From Cladopsammia gracilis (lineage: Eukaryota; Cnidaria; Anthozoa; Scleractinia; Dendrophylliidae), in NCBI GenBank assembly GCA_022457155.1, contig JAJGOT010000200.1:744001-808000 (forward strand): DNA of 64,000 bases, read 5' to 3'. The position numbers were made by a program, and so were the translations under genes. The notes beneath the pieces are model-generated. The model worked only from the letters and a program-made list of their open reading frames with translations, had not been told where the DNA came from and did no database searches. Position 1 is the stretch's first letter. Every line of letters starts with the position of its first letter. Below, piece by piece: positions 6,235 through 14,550 of the stretch.

Positions 6235-7007
6235 TTTATTTGTTTTTTCAAGATAAGCGAGAACGCTGTATCAGCTCCATTCAAATCAACAACCCGCCTT
6301 TTGCCGTCAGTGATATAAATCCGAATGGAGCTTATTCTGTTTTTATTCACAGGGCTGAACATCACTCTCATGGGTTCAAGAGTGAAACTATAGGAGGCCT
6401 GCAGAACAGATGTTGAAAAGGAGAAGATGATATCACTCTCTTCCCCATCCACAAGTGAATCACTTGTGAGATCGCAATGCACGTTCAACATATCAGTATC
6501 TTGACTGAGGTTTGGAACTCTGGGGCCAATGTTGACTTTGTCTTTCAGAATCTTTTTATCGAAACCAATGAGATCGCCAAAGTTGGATTTCTCGAGATCA
6601 AGTTGCCAGTTTGTTTCCAGCGTGATTGTTACTCTGAAAGTTGTGGGAGAGAAAGCAAGATTGATTGGGAATTTTTCATTCTTTCCTGGGGTGGATCCTA
6701 CGAGGGGGCCTGTTGCGTTTCGAATTGCCGCATTCAAAGTGGAATAATCCCAAACCCCAGCGGGAAAGGTGATATCGGAAAATGTTTTCCCACCGTCAGA
6801 GCTGAATCTGATCAGCTGATTTTTCAATGCCGCATTGATGTTATACCACGTAAAACTCATATTGATAATTCTGTTCAACCCAACAACATATTGGGAATTT
6901 GGATCCAAAGCAATGGGCCGATTGAATTTTGTTGTGAAATTTTCTGGTTTGTTTCCCCCAGTCTTGACGGAAAAAGATGACAGGACAATTTCTCTTTCGA
7001 TTTCCAT
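6231..7007 (-). CDS. Minor capsid protein, penton-like (single jelly roll), 258 aa
   Basis: Expected to form capsid vertices. Start at ATG 7007 (M-E-I-E-R-E-I-V-L); an upstream in-frame start at 7043 would overlap the preceding gene. The sequence is beta-rich with alternating hydrophobic strands, an N-terminal S-S-F-S-V-K-T motif, a central Y-V-V-G-L-N-R-I and the C-terminal V-D-L-N-G-A-D-T-A-F-S, typical of Polinton/adintovirus penton homologues. The stop TGA overlaps the next ATG. The upstream gene's TAA overlaps this gene's TCTAAAATG start context. Confidence 0.8.
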   Translation of the reverse strand: MEIEREIVLSSFSVKTGGNKPENFTTKFNRPIALDPNSQYVVGLNRIINMSFTWYNINAALKNQLIRFSSDGGKTFSDITFPAGVWDYSTLNAAIRNATGPLVGSTPGKNEKFPINLAFSPTTFRVTITLETNWQLDLEKSNFGDLIGFDKKILKDKVNIGPRVPNLSQDTDMLNVHCDLTSDSLVDGEESDIIFSFSTSVLQASYSFTLEPMRVMFSPVNKNRISSIRIYITDGKRRVVDLNGADTAFSLILKKQIK

Positions 7008-7008
7008 T

Positions 7009-8013
7009 TTAGAGTTTGAAATACTTTCTGAAAAGCTTCTCATGCTGGGAACGATTGATGACTCCCTCTTTCAGGAGAAGATCGAGAATGCCAACTCCAG
7101 TATTTCTGATTCCCTGATTCGTATTCCCAGCACGAATGGAGCCAACAATGATCTCAAGTTTCTGGAGGAGATCTGCGGGGTTGGAGAAAAAACGGATGGA
7201 TCCGCCCCTTCTGCCGACACCCGATCCTTTAGATGACTTGAGTTTCCCTCTATAATATTTCATGTAGTCATTCACTACTTTTCTGTCAGCCATTATTGGC
7301 TTTACTGTCGCAGCCAATACCTCTGCCGTTATTTTACCTTTTTTGAATTTATTGTTATGATAGCTGATGCGGCTGTTCAGTTGGTCTCTTTTTTTTAAAG
7401 CCGGCTTTATAATGCTGATTTCAATGAAATTTTTTTTCTTTTCTACCGGAACCTTTGGCTCAGCTAAGACTTTCTCCGTTGTGTCATAATTTACTAAACC
7501 CATGTTATCTAACATGTTATTAACTGCGTCTTCTTGAGCGCCTTCCTCGTCTCCCGCCGCTTCCGCTTCTTCCTCTTCTTCTTCCATAGCATAATCAGGA
7601 ACGCTCTCTTCATATTCCAATGGTTCACCTTCTAACTCTGCCAATACTTCTTCATATGTTGGCGGTCTTGGTGGATGTTGCTTAGCTGCTTGCGGTGCAA
7701 CAGCTGCCTCATCCGCATCAAATAAGCCTTCAACATCCATCTCTTCAAATGGGTCGACTTCGGGGAGATAATCAATTTCTGTTGGTTTGGCCCTACGTTT
7801 CAAGGCCTTCGGCTTTTTCCGGGGAAGTGGGCCCAAATTCGACGCAATCACCTCATCCAATTTCGCTGTGACTGGATTGAACATTTTTTCAAACCCAATT
7901 TGACTTGTCTCTTCACCCAACTTTTTCTGGGTGATGACATCATGAACAAAGTTGATTTTTTTACCCAAAGCAGATTTGCTTTTAGCAATTTCTTGCCATT
8001 TCAATAAACTCAT
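7009..8013 (-). CDS. Structural/accessory virion protein with PPxY late-domain motif, 334 aa
   Basis: First gene of the minus-strand late block; start ATG 8013 in TTAATAAAATG. Layout: basic helical N-terminus (1-75), a proline-rich segment with the late-domain motif P-P-T-Y at 117-120 (nt 7654-7665) followed by an acidic tract with a run of glutamates near 145-160, a basic helical region (about 190-265) and a compact C-terminal helical domain (I-R-A-G-N-T-N...L-L-L-K-E-G-V-I). PPxY motifs recruit Nedd4-type ubiquitin ligases; adenovirus pVI and penton base carry them. The C-terminal domain resembles a conserved but unnamed Polinton protein. Function in assembly or intracellular transport is inferred. 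Confidence 0.68.
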   Translation of the reverse strand: MSLLKWQEIAKSKSALGKKINFVHDVITQKKLGEETSQIGFEKMFNPVTAKLDEVIASNLGPLPRKKPKALKRRAKPTEIDYLPEVDPFEEMDVEGLFDADEAAVAPQAAKQHPPRPPTYEEVLAELEGEPLEYEESVPDYAMEEEEEEAEAAGDEEGAQEDAVNNMLDNMGLVNYDTTEKVLAEPKVPVEKKKNFIEISIIKPALKKRDQLNSRISYHNNKFKKGKITAEVLAATVKPIMADRKVVNDYMKYYRGKLKSSKGSGVGRRGGSIRFFSNPADLLQKLEIIVGSIRAGNTNQGIRNTGVGILDLLLKEGVINRSQHEKLFRKYFKL

Positions 8014-8028
8014 TTTATTAAGAATCAT

Positions 8029-8180
8029 AATCTCAGAATCTCAGAATCTCAGAATCTCAGAATCTCAGAATCTCAGAATCTCAGAATCTCAGAATCTCAG
8101 AATCTCAGAATCTCAGAATCTCAGAATCTCAGAATCTCAGAATCTCAGAATCTCAGAATCTCAGAATCTCAGAATCTCAG
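8029..8180. repeat. 8-bp minisatellite (AATCTCAG)19 in divergent promoter region
   Basis: Nineteen perfect, consecutive copies of AATCTCAG fill 152 bp of the 232-bp gap between the divergent start codons at 8013 (minus) and 8246 (plus). The array ends in degenerate copies (AATCTCAT). It lies where the promoters of both late transcription units must be. Confidence 0.95.
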
Positions 8181-8245
8181 AATCTCATTCTCATAATCTT
8201 ACAAGTTGCCACATATCAAGAAGAACGTTATCTTCTCTTTTAAAA

Positions 8246-8878
8246 ATGAAAATCCCAAATTATGATTGTCAGGATCCAATCACGAATTTCCGACAACGTT
8301 ACCCTTTCATGCCGGATCGAACTTTCAGGATGTTGATCTGTGGCCCTTCAGGATCGGGGAAAACAAATGTTCTCCTGGATATGATTTTCCGCCTGCTCTT
8401 CTACGATAAAATTTATCTCTATGCGAAAAATCTTGACCAAACCAAATATCAGCATCTGCTGAAAACGTTTCGCCCAATCAGCAAAGAAGCGGGGTATGAC
8501 GTTGTGGAAGCATCCCCGGATGAAATCATCCCAGTTTCTGAATTGTCAGGGGAGAATCAAAAGCTGGTTGTTTTCGATGATTTTGTTTCCGAAAAAAACC
8601 AAAAGCCATTGATTGATTATTTCATTCAGGGCAGGCACAAGAAATGTTCTGTGATTTATCTTTCGCAAAGTTATTTCGGAACACCAAAAGATATCCGCCT
8701 GAATTGCTCGCATTTTTGCATCTTTGAATTCCCTAGCAACAAAGAAGTCTCAGCGATCTGCCGGGAGAATAATGTCAGCAAAGAAGATTATCGGAAAGCA
8801 ACAGCGCAGCCCTTCTCTTTCCTGTATGTGGATAAGCCGAGGAAATTCATTGCCAAAAACTTTGATGAAAGCATTTAA
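8246..8878 (+). CDS. Genome-packaging ATPase (A32/FtsK-HerA type), 210 aa
   Basis: Pumps element DNA into the capsid. Walker A is G-P-S-G-S-G-K-T at 33-40, Walker B is L-V-V-F-D-D at 107-112, followed by the G-R-H region at 129-131 and a sensor-like S-Q-S-Y at 140-143. Length and motif spacing match Polinton and virophage ATPases. The start is ATG 8246 in TTTTAAAAATG; the frame is open upstream only because it runs through the 8-bp repeat. The stop TAA at 8876 is part of the start motif of the next gene (fiber-like). Confidence 0.92.
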   Translation: MKIPNYDCQDPITNFRQRYPFMPDRTFRMLICGPSGSGKTNVLLDMIFRLLFYDKIYLYAKNLDQTKYQHLLKTFRPISKEAGYDVVEASPDEIIPVSELSGENQKLVVFDDFVSEKNQKPLIDYFIQGRHKKCSVIYLSQSYFGTPKDIRLNCSHFCIFEFPSNKEVSAICRENNVSKEDYRKATAQPFSFLYVDKPRKFIAKNFDESI

Positions 8879-8879
8879 A

Positions 8880-10676
8880 ATGAGTTATTCAAATGGACTG
8901 CTTTCTGAAACAAGCAACTCCCAGGGAGGAAAAGGACGAGATGGAAAAGATGGATTGCCAGGAGTTGGTTTCAAGCTGACGCCGGCAGGGGACTTCGACC
9001 TGCAAAGGAAACGCCTGACCAATATCGCTGAAGGAACGGGGAATTCGGATGCAATTACCAAACACCAAGTTGACACGCTTGCAACGCAATTGCGAGCAGA
9101 TTCTCTCCAGGTGGATGGTTCCTCGCATATGACTGGGGATCTTGATCTCAGGGGACAAAAACTCATCAACCCCGGGGAAATAGAAATGAATCGCAAATTG
9201 ATCGTCAATCTGGACACTGATGAAGACAACGATTTGTCAGCGGTGAATATGGTCACTCTGAAAAAATTCCACCCTGATGCTCCGGCTCCCACTCATGAAG
9301 TCACGAAGGACCTGGATTTGAAAGGACTTTTCAACGTGAAAAACTCAAAACAGCAAACATGGCATGATTTGGGAGCGCATTATAACAACCTGATCTCTTA
9401 CAATGACACCAAAAATATCTTTCTCAGCCGCAAAGAGACGTTTCCAATGGAGACGGCTTTGGATATGGGAAATCACACCATTTTTAACGTGAAAGATCCC
9501 GAAGTTGCCGATCAGGGCGCAAATAGGCGATATGTGGATGCCCAATCCGCGAAAAAACTTTCGTTGGAAGGTGGAACAATGACTGGAAACCTGGATATGA
9601 ACTCGCAACAAATCAACAACATCTTAACGCCAACTCTGAAGCGACAACCCACGCCAAAATCTTATGTGGATAACCAGATAGGAGGTGTGGTAGCCCACAC
9701 GATGGAATTAGAAGAAAAACTTAAAGAATATGTCAATGAATCGCATATCACGTCAACCTCTCACCCAAAGGACGCATTCCGCTATCTGATGGAAAATGTG
9801 GATGAATCCAGCTCTGAACATCATATGACAGTGACTGGGATAAGTGATTTTCCAGATTCGCCGCATCATTTCAACAAGAAGGCTTATGACTTGGAAATCA
9901 CAAAAGATCTTTTAAATGAATACTCTGGGAGACTTGGATTCAATATGTTCAAACTCCCAGAGGGAGAATACACGATTTGCATTGAATTCTTCCCCGCGGC
10001 AATGGATGGCGTGAGCGTCAACGTTGTGAGCACAAGTCTGAATATCAATCAGCAATCAACTAAGAAGTTTTCGGGGTATTCCAGATCCATCATCCACATG
10101 CACAAATGGAGGATTTCCCCACCTGAATTCATTTTCCTGGATTTGAAATGGAGAGGAACTGCCGAGTCAGCCGAAAAAGGAAACGCAAAGCTGATCATAT
10201 ATGGCATTGCTGGTTCTCAACCTGATGTTGAAAGCAGCGTCTTCGATTCCCCTTTCGTTTTTGAGGGCGGGAAGATGGTCATGGAGGCTGACTTGGATTT
10301 GAATGGCCACAAATTGCTCAATTCAAATTTGAAGAACAATTTCATGCTGATTGGAAGATTTAGAAAAGCATCTGGAGACGCCATAAATATACTTTTTGAT
10401 AATTTTTTCAATGATATAGTCATCCCCATCCGATGCAAATTAATTAAAGCATATGCTCAAATTTTATCGAAAACATCTTCTTTTCCACAACTGACTTTAT
10501 ATCTCCCAGATAAAGAATCACAAAGTGGAACGAGGGTTAGCAGAGATAATAGAATTCAATTATTTTCTTTTTCAAATGTTGTTTATAAGGAAGGAGAATT
10601 ATTTTCAGCAAGAATACATGATCGATCATTGAATATTGGGACTGCCCAAGTCACATTTCTTTTTGAAATTATCTAG
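8880..10676 (+). CDS. Fiber/spike-like protein with collagen-like segment, 598 aa
   Basis: Likely the receptor-binding surface fiber. Residues about 16-31 contain Gly-x-y triplets (G-G-K-G-R-D-G-K-D-G). The shaft has recurrent units with D-L-D-L or N-L-D-M followed by G/N-x-K/Q-L/I-I/L-N (for example at about 82, 230 and 466), as in triple-beta-helix phage tail fibers. The C-terminal ~90 residues are beta-rich and AT-rich (from about 10380) and could form a head domain. ATG 8880 lies in ATTTAAAATG, overlapping the ATPase stop. The lower GC of the distal third than of the shaft suggests exchange of the head module (inference). Confidence 0.72.
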   Translation: MSYSNGLLSETSNSQGGKGRDGKDGLPGVGFKLTPAGDFDLQRKRLTNIAEGTGNSDAITKHQVDTLATQLRADSLQVDGSSHMTGDLDLRGQKLINPGEIEMNRKLIVNLDTDEDNDLSAVNMVTLKKFHPDAPAPTHEVTKDLDLKGLFNVKNSKQQTWHDLGAHYNNLISYNDTKNIFLSRKETFPMETALDMGNHTIFNVKDPEVADQGANRRYVDAQSAKKLSLEGGTMTGNLDMNSQQINNILTPTLKRQPTPKSYVDNQIGGVVAHTMELEEKLKEYVNESHITSTSHPKDAFRYLMENVDESSSEHHMTVTGISDFPDSPHHFNKKAYDLEITKDLLNEYSGRLGFNMFKLPEGEYTICIEFFPAAMDGVSVNVVSTSLNINQQSTKKFSGYSRSIIHMHKWRISPPEFIFLDLKWRGTAESAEKGNAKLIIYGIAGSQPDVESSVFDSPFVFEGGKMVMEADLDLNGHKLLNSNLKNNFMLIGRFRKASGDAINILFDNFFNDIVIPIRCKLIKAYAQILSKTSSFPQLTLYLPDKESQSGTRVSRDNRIQLFSFSNVVYKEGELFSARIHDRSLNIGTAQVTFLFEII

Positions 10677-10679
10677 AAA

Positions 10680-11222
10680 ATGAGAGCGAGAGAAGCGACC
10701 GAAGGGAGCCACGGAGTGGCGAGCCGAGCGAAACCCACGCGAAAACAAAGCATTTTTGCTTTCAATCACATCCACCCCGCAATTCGGGAAGAAGAACTGG
10801 AAGAGATCAAAAAACTTTTTCGATTTTATCACAAAAGATTTTGGTGTCTGAAACGAGCGCATGGTCGATTCAAGAAAATGAATCTGCTCATAAATTTGAT
10901 CTCTTCCGGCCTGGTTGCAATCGGGACGATTGCTGGAGCCGCGACTTTGAACCCAATCGTTTTGGGAGTGATTTCAGGAGCGGGATTAGTTTTGAAAACA
11001 GCGAATGAAATGAAGAATCTGAAAAGCAAAATTGAGATGGCGAAATTCGCTTTCACCACCTATGAAAAAACATTGAGTGATTTGCGCTTCGCTTTGCGGG
11101 GAGGAAATTTTGATCGAGCTGAATTTTTGTTTTCAATGGAAGCGATTGATGGGATTGTGATTGATTTGGGGTTAGATTTGGAAAAGTTTGAAGCTGAATG
11201 GGAGAAAAAATTTGAGGGTTGA
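10680..11222 (+). CDS. Membrane protein with hydrophobic hairpin, 180 aa
   Basis: ATG at 10680 follows the fiber stop by 3 nt. After a basic N-terminus and an amphipathic helix (about 38-60), residues 63-100 form a long Gly/Ala-rich hydrophobic region (L-I-S-S-G-L-V-A-I-G-T-I-A-G-A) that could be two short membrane segments joined at N-P. A charged helical C-terminus with coiled-coil character follows. No signal peptide. Proteins with this layout occur in cnidarian Polintons; a role in membrane interaction or egress is inferred. The first ~20 codons derive from a repetitive GC-rich stretch (GCGAGAGAAGCGACCG) resembling that near 800-820. Confidence 0.65.
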   Translation: MRAREATEGSHGVASRAKPTRKQSIFAFNHIHPAIREEELEEIKKLFRFYHKRFWCLKRAHGRFKKMNLLINLISSGLVAIGTIAGAATLNPIVLGVISGAGLVLKTANEMKNLKSKIEMAKFAFTTYEKTLSDLRFALRGGNFDRAEFLFSMEAIDGIVIDLGLDLEKFEAEWEKKFEG

Positions 11223-11223
11223 G

Positions 11224-11246
11224 TTTTCATTTCCCGGAAATGAAAA
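11224..11246. terminator. Perfect 11-bp palindrome between convergent genes
   Basis: TTTTCATTTCC (11224-11234), one central C, GGAAATGAAAA (11236-11246). It begins 2 nt after the stop of the membrane-protein gene and 26 nt before the end of the convergent gene, matching the pattern at 1373-1461 and 13876-13902. Confidence 0.5.
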
Positions 11247-11271
11247 ATCATGCAAGAAATCAGGGGAAAAT

Positions 11272-11850
11272 TTATTTGAATTTCCTGATTTTATTGAATA
11301 TATCAACGTGAAATGTTCTTTCATTTTTCCTCAAAGATGGGACAAATGACAATCGTTTCAAGGGTTGAAAATCTTTTTTTCCCATCTTCTCCTCCAGTTC
11401 TGCTAGGGCTTTCTCTTTGTTCACCTGAAAAGCCACTCTGCAGATGATGGAAATGATTTTGATGAAACAAACGGTTTCATCATTATATTTCAATTCTTTT
11501 TTCTTCCAGTCCAATTCGAGATCTTCATCCGCGAATAATTTATTCGTAATCATTCGACAAAGTTCATCAAAAGATGAAACAGCGATCTTGAATTTTTCAA
11601 ACCATTCCTCATCCATTGGGAGTGAAGAAAAATCGATTTCGCAAGAAAGTTGTGAATCTTCCGCTTTTGGTTCGCCGAGGAAGAATTTTTTCTTGTCCGA
11701 CCTCCGGGTGATGGTTGAGTTATTCTTTTTCAATGCATTGACGATTGCGCAATTTGAGATTCCATATTCTTTTGCCGCGGAATTGATGGAAGTGAAATTT
11801 TTGGTTTTTTTCCCATCGGAGATTGAAAAATGCGTTGCTGATTTCGACAT
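11272..11850 (-). CDS. HTH (NUMOD1-like) domain protein, 192 aa
   Basis: ATG 11850. Residues 15-60 have the pattern F-T-S-I-N-S-A-A-K-E-Y-G-I-S followed by a second helix and a K-K-F-F-L strand, resembling the NUMOD1/IENR helix-turn-helix module of homing endonucleases and viral regulators. The remaining 130 residues are helical with no catalytic motif. It shares the HTH module with the gene at 14786-15274. A sequence-specific DNA-binding regulator is the likeliest role (inference). Confidence 0.62.
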   Translation of the reverse strand: MSKSATHFSISDGKKTKNFTSINSAAKEYGISNCAIVNALKKNNSTITRRSDKKKFFLGEPKAEDSQLSCEIDFSSLPMDEEWFEKFKIAVSSFDELCRMITNKLFADEDLELDWKKKELKYNDETVCFIKIISIICRVAFQVNKEKALAELEEKMGKKDFQPLKRLSFVPSLRKNERTFHVDIFNKIRKFK

Positions 11851-13640
11851 TTTTTATGTGGAGAAAAAAAGGAAATAAAAAATTAAAATCCCATTTTATC
11901 TGGATAAAACTCAATTTTAACCAATCATTTCGTCAATTTAGTTAACTGAGTTTTAGCTGATTTGGGGAGAATCTTTTCTTGAATTGCCATTTTCCACTGA
12001 TTTTCAGCGAAAGATTTTCATCCCCGGAGAGATTTTCATCTCAAAATCCGTTTTCAGGGAGATTTTTCATCCCAAATCCATTTTTGTGGGCGTTTTTTCG
12101 TTCTGAAATCTATTTTTTGGAGAGATTTTTCATTCCCCCGGACATCCCTTCATATATTAATTTGGAAAAAAAAAAAATTTGGAAAAAAAATATTCCTCCA
12201 AATAATATGGGAGGAATGCTCCGGAGGAAATTTCATTCCAAAATCAGTTTCCGGAGGATTTCATTTTCATTTTCCGGAGGGATTTCAATTCAAATTCTGG
12301 AGGGGTTTTCATTTTCCGGAGGCATTTTCATTTTTCTGGAAGGTATTTTCTGCTCCAGAAAAATCCATTTTTCCGGAGGCATTTTCTGCTCCAGAAAAAT
12401 CCATTTTTTCCGGAGGCATTTTCATTTTCATTTTCCGGAGGGATTTCATTTTCATTTTCCGGAGGAATGTCAAATTCAAATTCTGGGGGGGTTTTTCATT
12501 TTCCGGAGGCATTTTCATTTTCATTTTCCGGAGGGATTCCAAAATTCAACAGTTTTTATGCTGAGAAAAGGGGAAATAATACATTAAAAATCCCATTTTA
12601 TCTGGATAAAACTCAATTTTATCCAATCATTTCTCCAATTTAGTTAACTGAGTTTTAGCTGACATGGGCAGAAAAATTTCTTGGCTTTGAATTTTCCGCT
12701 GATTTTCAGCGGAAGATTTTCAAACCCCGGAGAGATTTTCAATCCCCGGAGGATTTTCATCCCAAAATCCGTTTTTGGGGGTGATTTTTCATTACAAAAT
12801 CCGTTTGGGGAGATTTTTCATCCCCCCGGACATCCCTTCATTTATAAATTTGGAAAAAAAAAATTTGGAAAAAAATTTTCCTCCAAATAATATGGGAGGA
12901 ATGCTCCGGCGAATTCAGGGGGTCAAATTCATTTTTCTGGAGCAGATATTTTTTCCAGAATTTAAATTCATTTTTCTGGAACAGATATCTGCTCCAGAAA
13001 AATCAAATTCATTTTTCTGGAACAGATATTTTTTCCAGAAAATTCAAATTCGTTTTTCTGGAACAGATAGTTTTTCCAGAATTTAAATTCATTTTTCTGG
13101 AACAGATATCTGCTCCAGAAAAATCAAATTCATTTTTCTGGAGCAGATATTTTTTCCAGAAATCAAATTCATTTTCAAATTCATTTTCAAAATCATTTTC
13201 CGGAGCAAATGTACGTGGAAAATCTGCGCTCCAGAAAAATCCATTTTTTCTGGAATAGATATCTACTCCAGAAAAATCCATTTTTTCTGGAATAGATATC
13301 TGCTCCAGAAAAATCCATTTTTTCTGGAAGGCATTTTCTGCTCCAGAAAAATCCATTTTTCTGGAAGGCATTTTCTGCTCCAGAAAAATCCATTTTTTCT
13401 GGAATAGATATCTGCTCCAGAAAAATCCATTTTTTTTTTTCTGGAATAGATATCTGCTCCAGAAAAATCCATTTTTTCTGGAAGGCATTTTCTGCTCCAG
13501 AAAAATCAATTTTTTTCTGGAATAGATATCTGCTCCAGAAAAATCCATTTTTTCCGGAGGGGTTTTGAAATTCAAAATGCATTTTCCGGAGGGGATTCAT
13601 TTTCATTTTCCGGAGTGGAAAATTTCCCCTGAGGAAAAAA
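11851..13640. repeat. Repeat-dense 1.8-kb noncoding region of the Polinton (duplication plus palindrome array)
   Basis: No convincing gene. A direct duplication is present: 11883-12228 and 12586-12910 share a ~75-bp A+T block containing TAGTTAACTGAGTTTTAGCTG and then a series of short repeats. The interval 12230-12540 is made of TTTTCCGGAGG...ATTTTCATTTTC units. From 12920 to 13560 about 14 units carry TCTGGAA/GCAGATA...CTCCAGAAAAAT in alternating inverted form, e.g. the near-perfect palindrome at 12971-13002 centred on AGATATCT. Open frames here (rich in F, W, S, R, Y) are translated repeats. It lies upstream of divergent genes and could be a replication origin, enhancer or packaging region (inference). 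Confidence 0.85.
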
Positions 13641-13655
13641 ATGATTGGAAAGAAA

Positions 13656-13862
13656 ATGCCTTCAAATTCAAATGCGAAAAGAAAAAAACTGAGTGAAAGT
13701 GACGACGAAATTGATTCCATTGACCTGCTGATGGAAAGCTATGTGAATTTGGAAAAGTGGGTTGAAGAGATTGCCGCAGATATGAAAAAACAAACTGAAT
13801 TGTTTGAGAAAATGATGACTGAATCAACTCATTGCAAATTCTGCGAATCTGCACAAATCTGA
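13656..13862 (+). CDS. Small acidic/coiled-coil protein, 68 aa, unknown
   Basis: ATG at 13656 (an alternative in-frame ATG is at 13641). After a basic K-R-K-K-L segment come an acidic S-D-D-E-I-D-S-I-D block, then a heptad-patterned helix (L-E-K-W-V-E-E-I...M-K-K-Q-T-E-L-F-E-K-M), and a C-terminal C-x-x-C. It is the only non-repetitive frame after the palindrome array, and the palindrome at 13876-13902 follows its stop. Could be a small regulator. Not recognised. Confidence 0.5.
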   Translation: MPSNSNAKRKKLSESDDEIDSIDLLMESYVNLEKWVEEIAADMKKQTELFEKMMTESTHCKFCESAQI

Positions 13863-13875
13863 AAAAAAGTTCTGC

Positions 13876-13902
13876 CTTTTCCAGAATTGAATTCTGGAAA
13901 AG
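13876..13902. terminator. Perfect 13-bp palindrome between convergent genes
   Basis: CTTTTCCAGAATT (13876-13888), central G, AATTCTGGAAAAG (13890-13902), between the plus-strand stop at 13862 and the minus-strand stop at 13927. It is the third convergent junction of the element marked by a perfect palindrome. Its TTCCAG/CTGGAA core resembles the array just upstream. Confidence 0.5.
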
Positions 13903-13926
13903 ATTTTCTCCCTGATTTCAGCGAGA

Positions 13927-14550
13927 TCAAACTTCATCGTCCTCATTCTTGTCCTCAAACTCATCGAATTCCGAGGCAGCTTCCACCTTTTCCTCCACCA
14001 AAACTTCATCCACGATGCATGTGATGGCTTTCAGATTTCCGCAGAAAAGGTGTTTGATTGAAAACACAACTTGCCCCCGGAGAGGAACGCCAATGAGTTC
14101 TTTTTGCCTCAGGATTGGTTTTTTCTTCCCATCGTCGCACAATTCCCAAAATCTGCAGGAGAAATCCGTGTGCTTGAGTTTGGAGGGATAAATCTTGGCA
14201 TAAATCTTTTCCTGCTCGGATTTGTCGATTTTCACGAGAGTGAAATCTCCCTCCTGAAATCGAGCAAAAGACGGAGAAATCTCTTTGATTGCCTGCTTCT
14301 TTTTCATCGCAGCAGAGTTGAGATGTTTTTCCAGATCTTTGAAAAATTCGATGTTTTCTTCCGGAAGAGTGATTCCCAGAGAAAACGAGTCACCTTGATG
14401 AGCGAAAATCTTGAATTTGGTTTGGAGTTTCACTTTGAACCGTGAGTCCATGTGGAGGCAGGGGAGAAGGCAGAAATTAATTTTTCCAGAAGATTTTTTC
14501 ACGGGGTCTCCGAGTGAGCAGTCGGGGATAGATATTTTCTCGGGATTCAT
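13927..14550 (-). CDS. Putative ssDNA-binding-like protein with acidic tail, 207 aa
   Basis: ATG 14550 overlaps the TGA of the upstream gene (ATGA). The body is beta-rich: V-K-L-Q-T-K-F-K-I-F at about 40-50, F-T-L-V-K-I near 104 and G-V-P-L-R-G-Q-V-V-F-S-I near 155, with strongly conserved-looking F-C-G-N-L-K and V-D-E-V-L. The C-terminal 20 residues are very acidic (F-D-E-F-E-D-K-N-E-D-D-E-V). A beta-barrel with an acidic C-terminal tail next to the polymerase genes suggests a single-strand DNA-binding replication protein, by analogy with SSBs. This is inference; no motif proves it. Confidence 0.55.
   Translation of the reverse strand: MNPEKISIPDCSLGDPVKKSSGKINFCLLPCLHMDSRFKVKLQTKFKIFAHQGDSFSLGITLPEENIEFFKDLEKHLNSAAMKKKQAIKEISPSFARFQEGDFTLVKIDKSEQEKIYAKIYPSKLKHTDFSCRFWELCDDGKKKPILRQKELIGVPLRGQVVFSIKHLFCGNLKAITCIVDEVLVEEKVEAASEFDEFEDKNEDDEV

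Noticed and set aside
800..10730. GCGAAGCGA-type GC-rich patches near 800-820 and 10681-10735 as a mobile palindromic repeat
   Set aside because: Only two short, loosely similar occurrences inside coding sequence; too little to call a repeat family.
12000..13575. Several long open frames rich in F, W, S, R, Y and L on both strands
   Set aside because: They translate tandem palindromic repeats; open on both strands, no start context, no domain.
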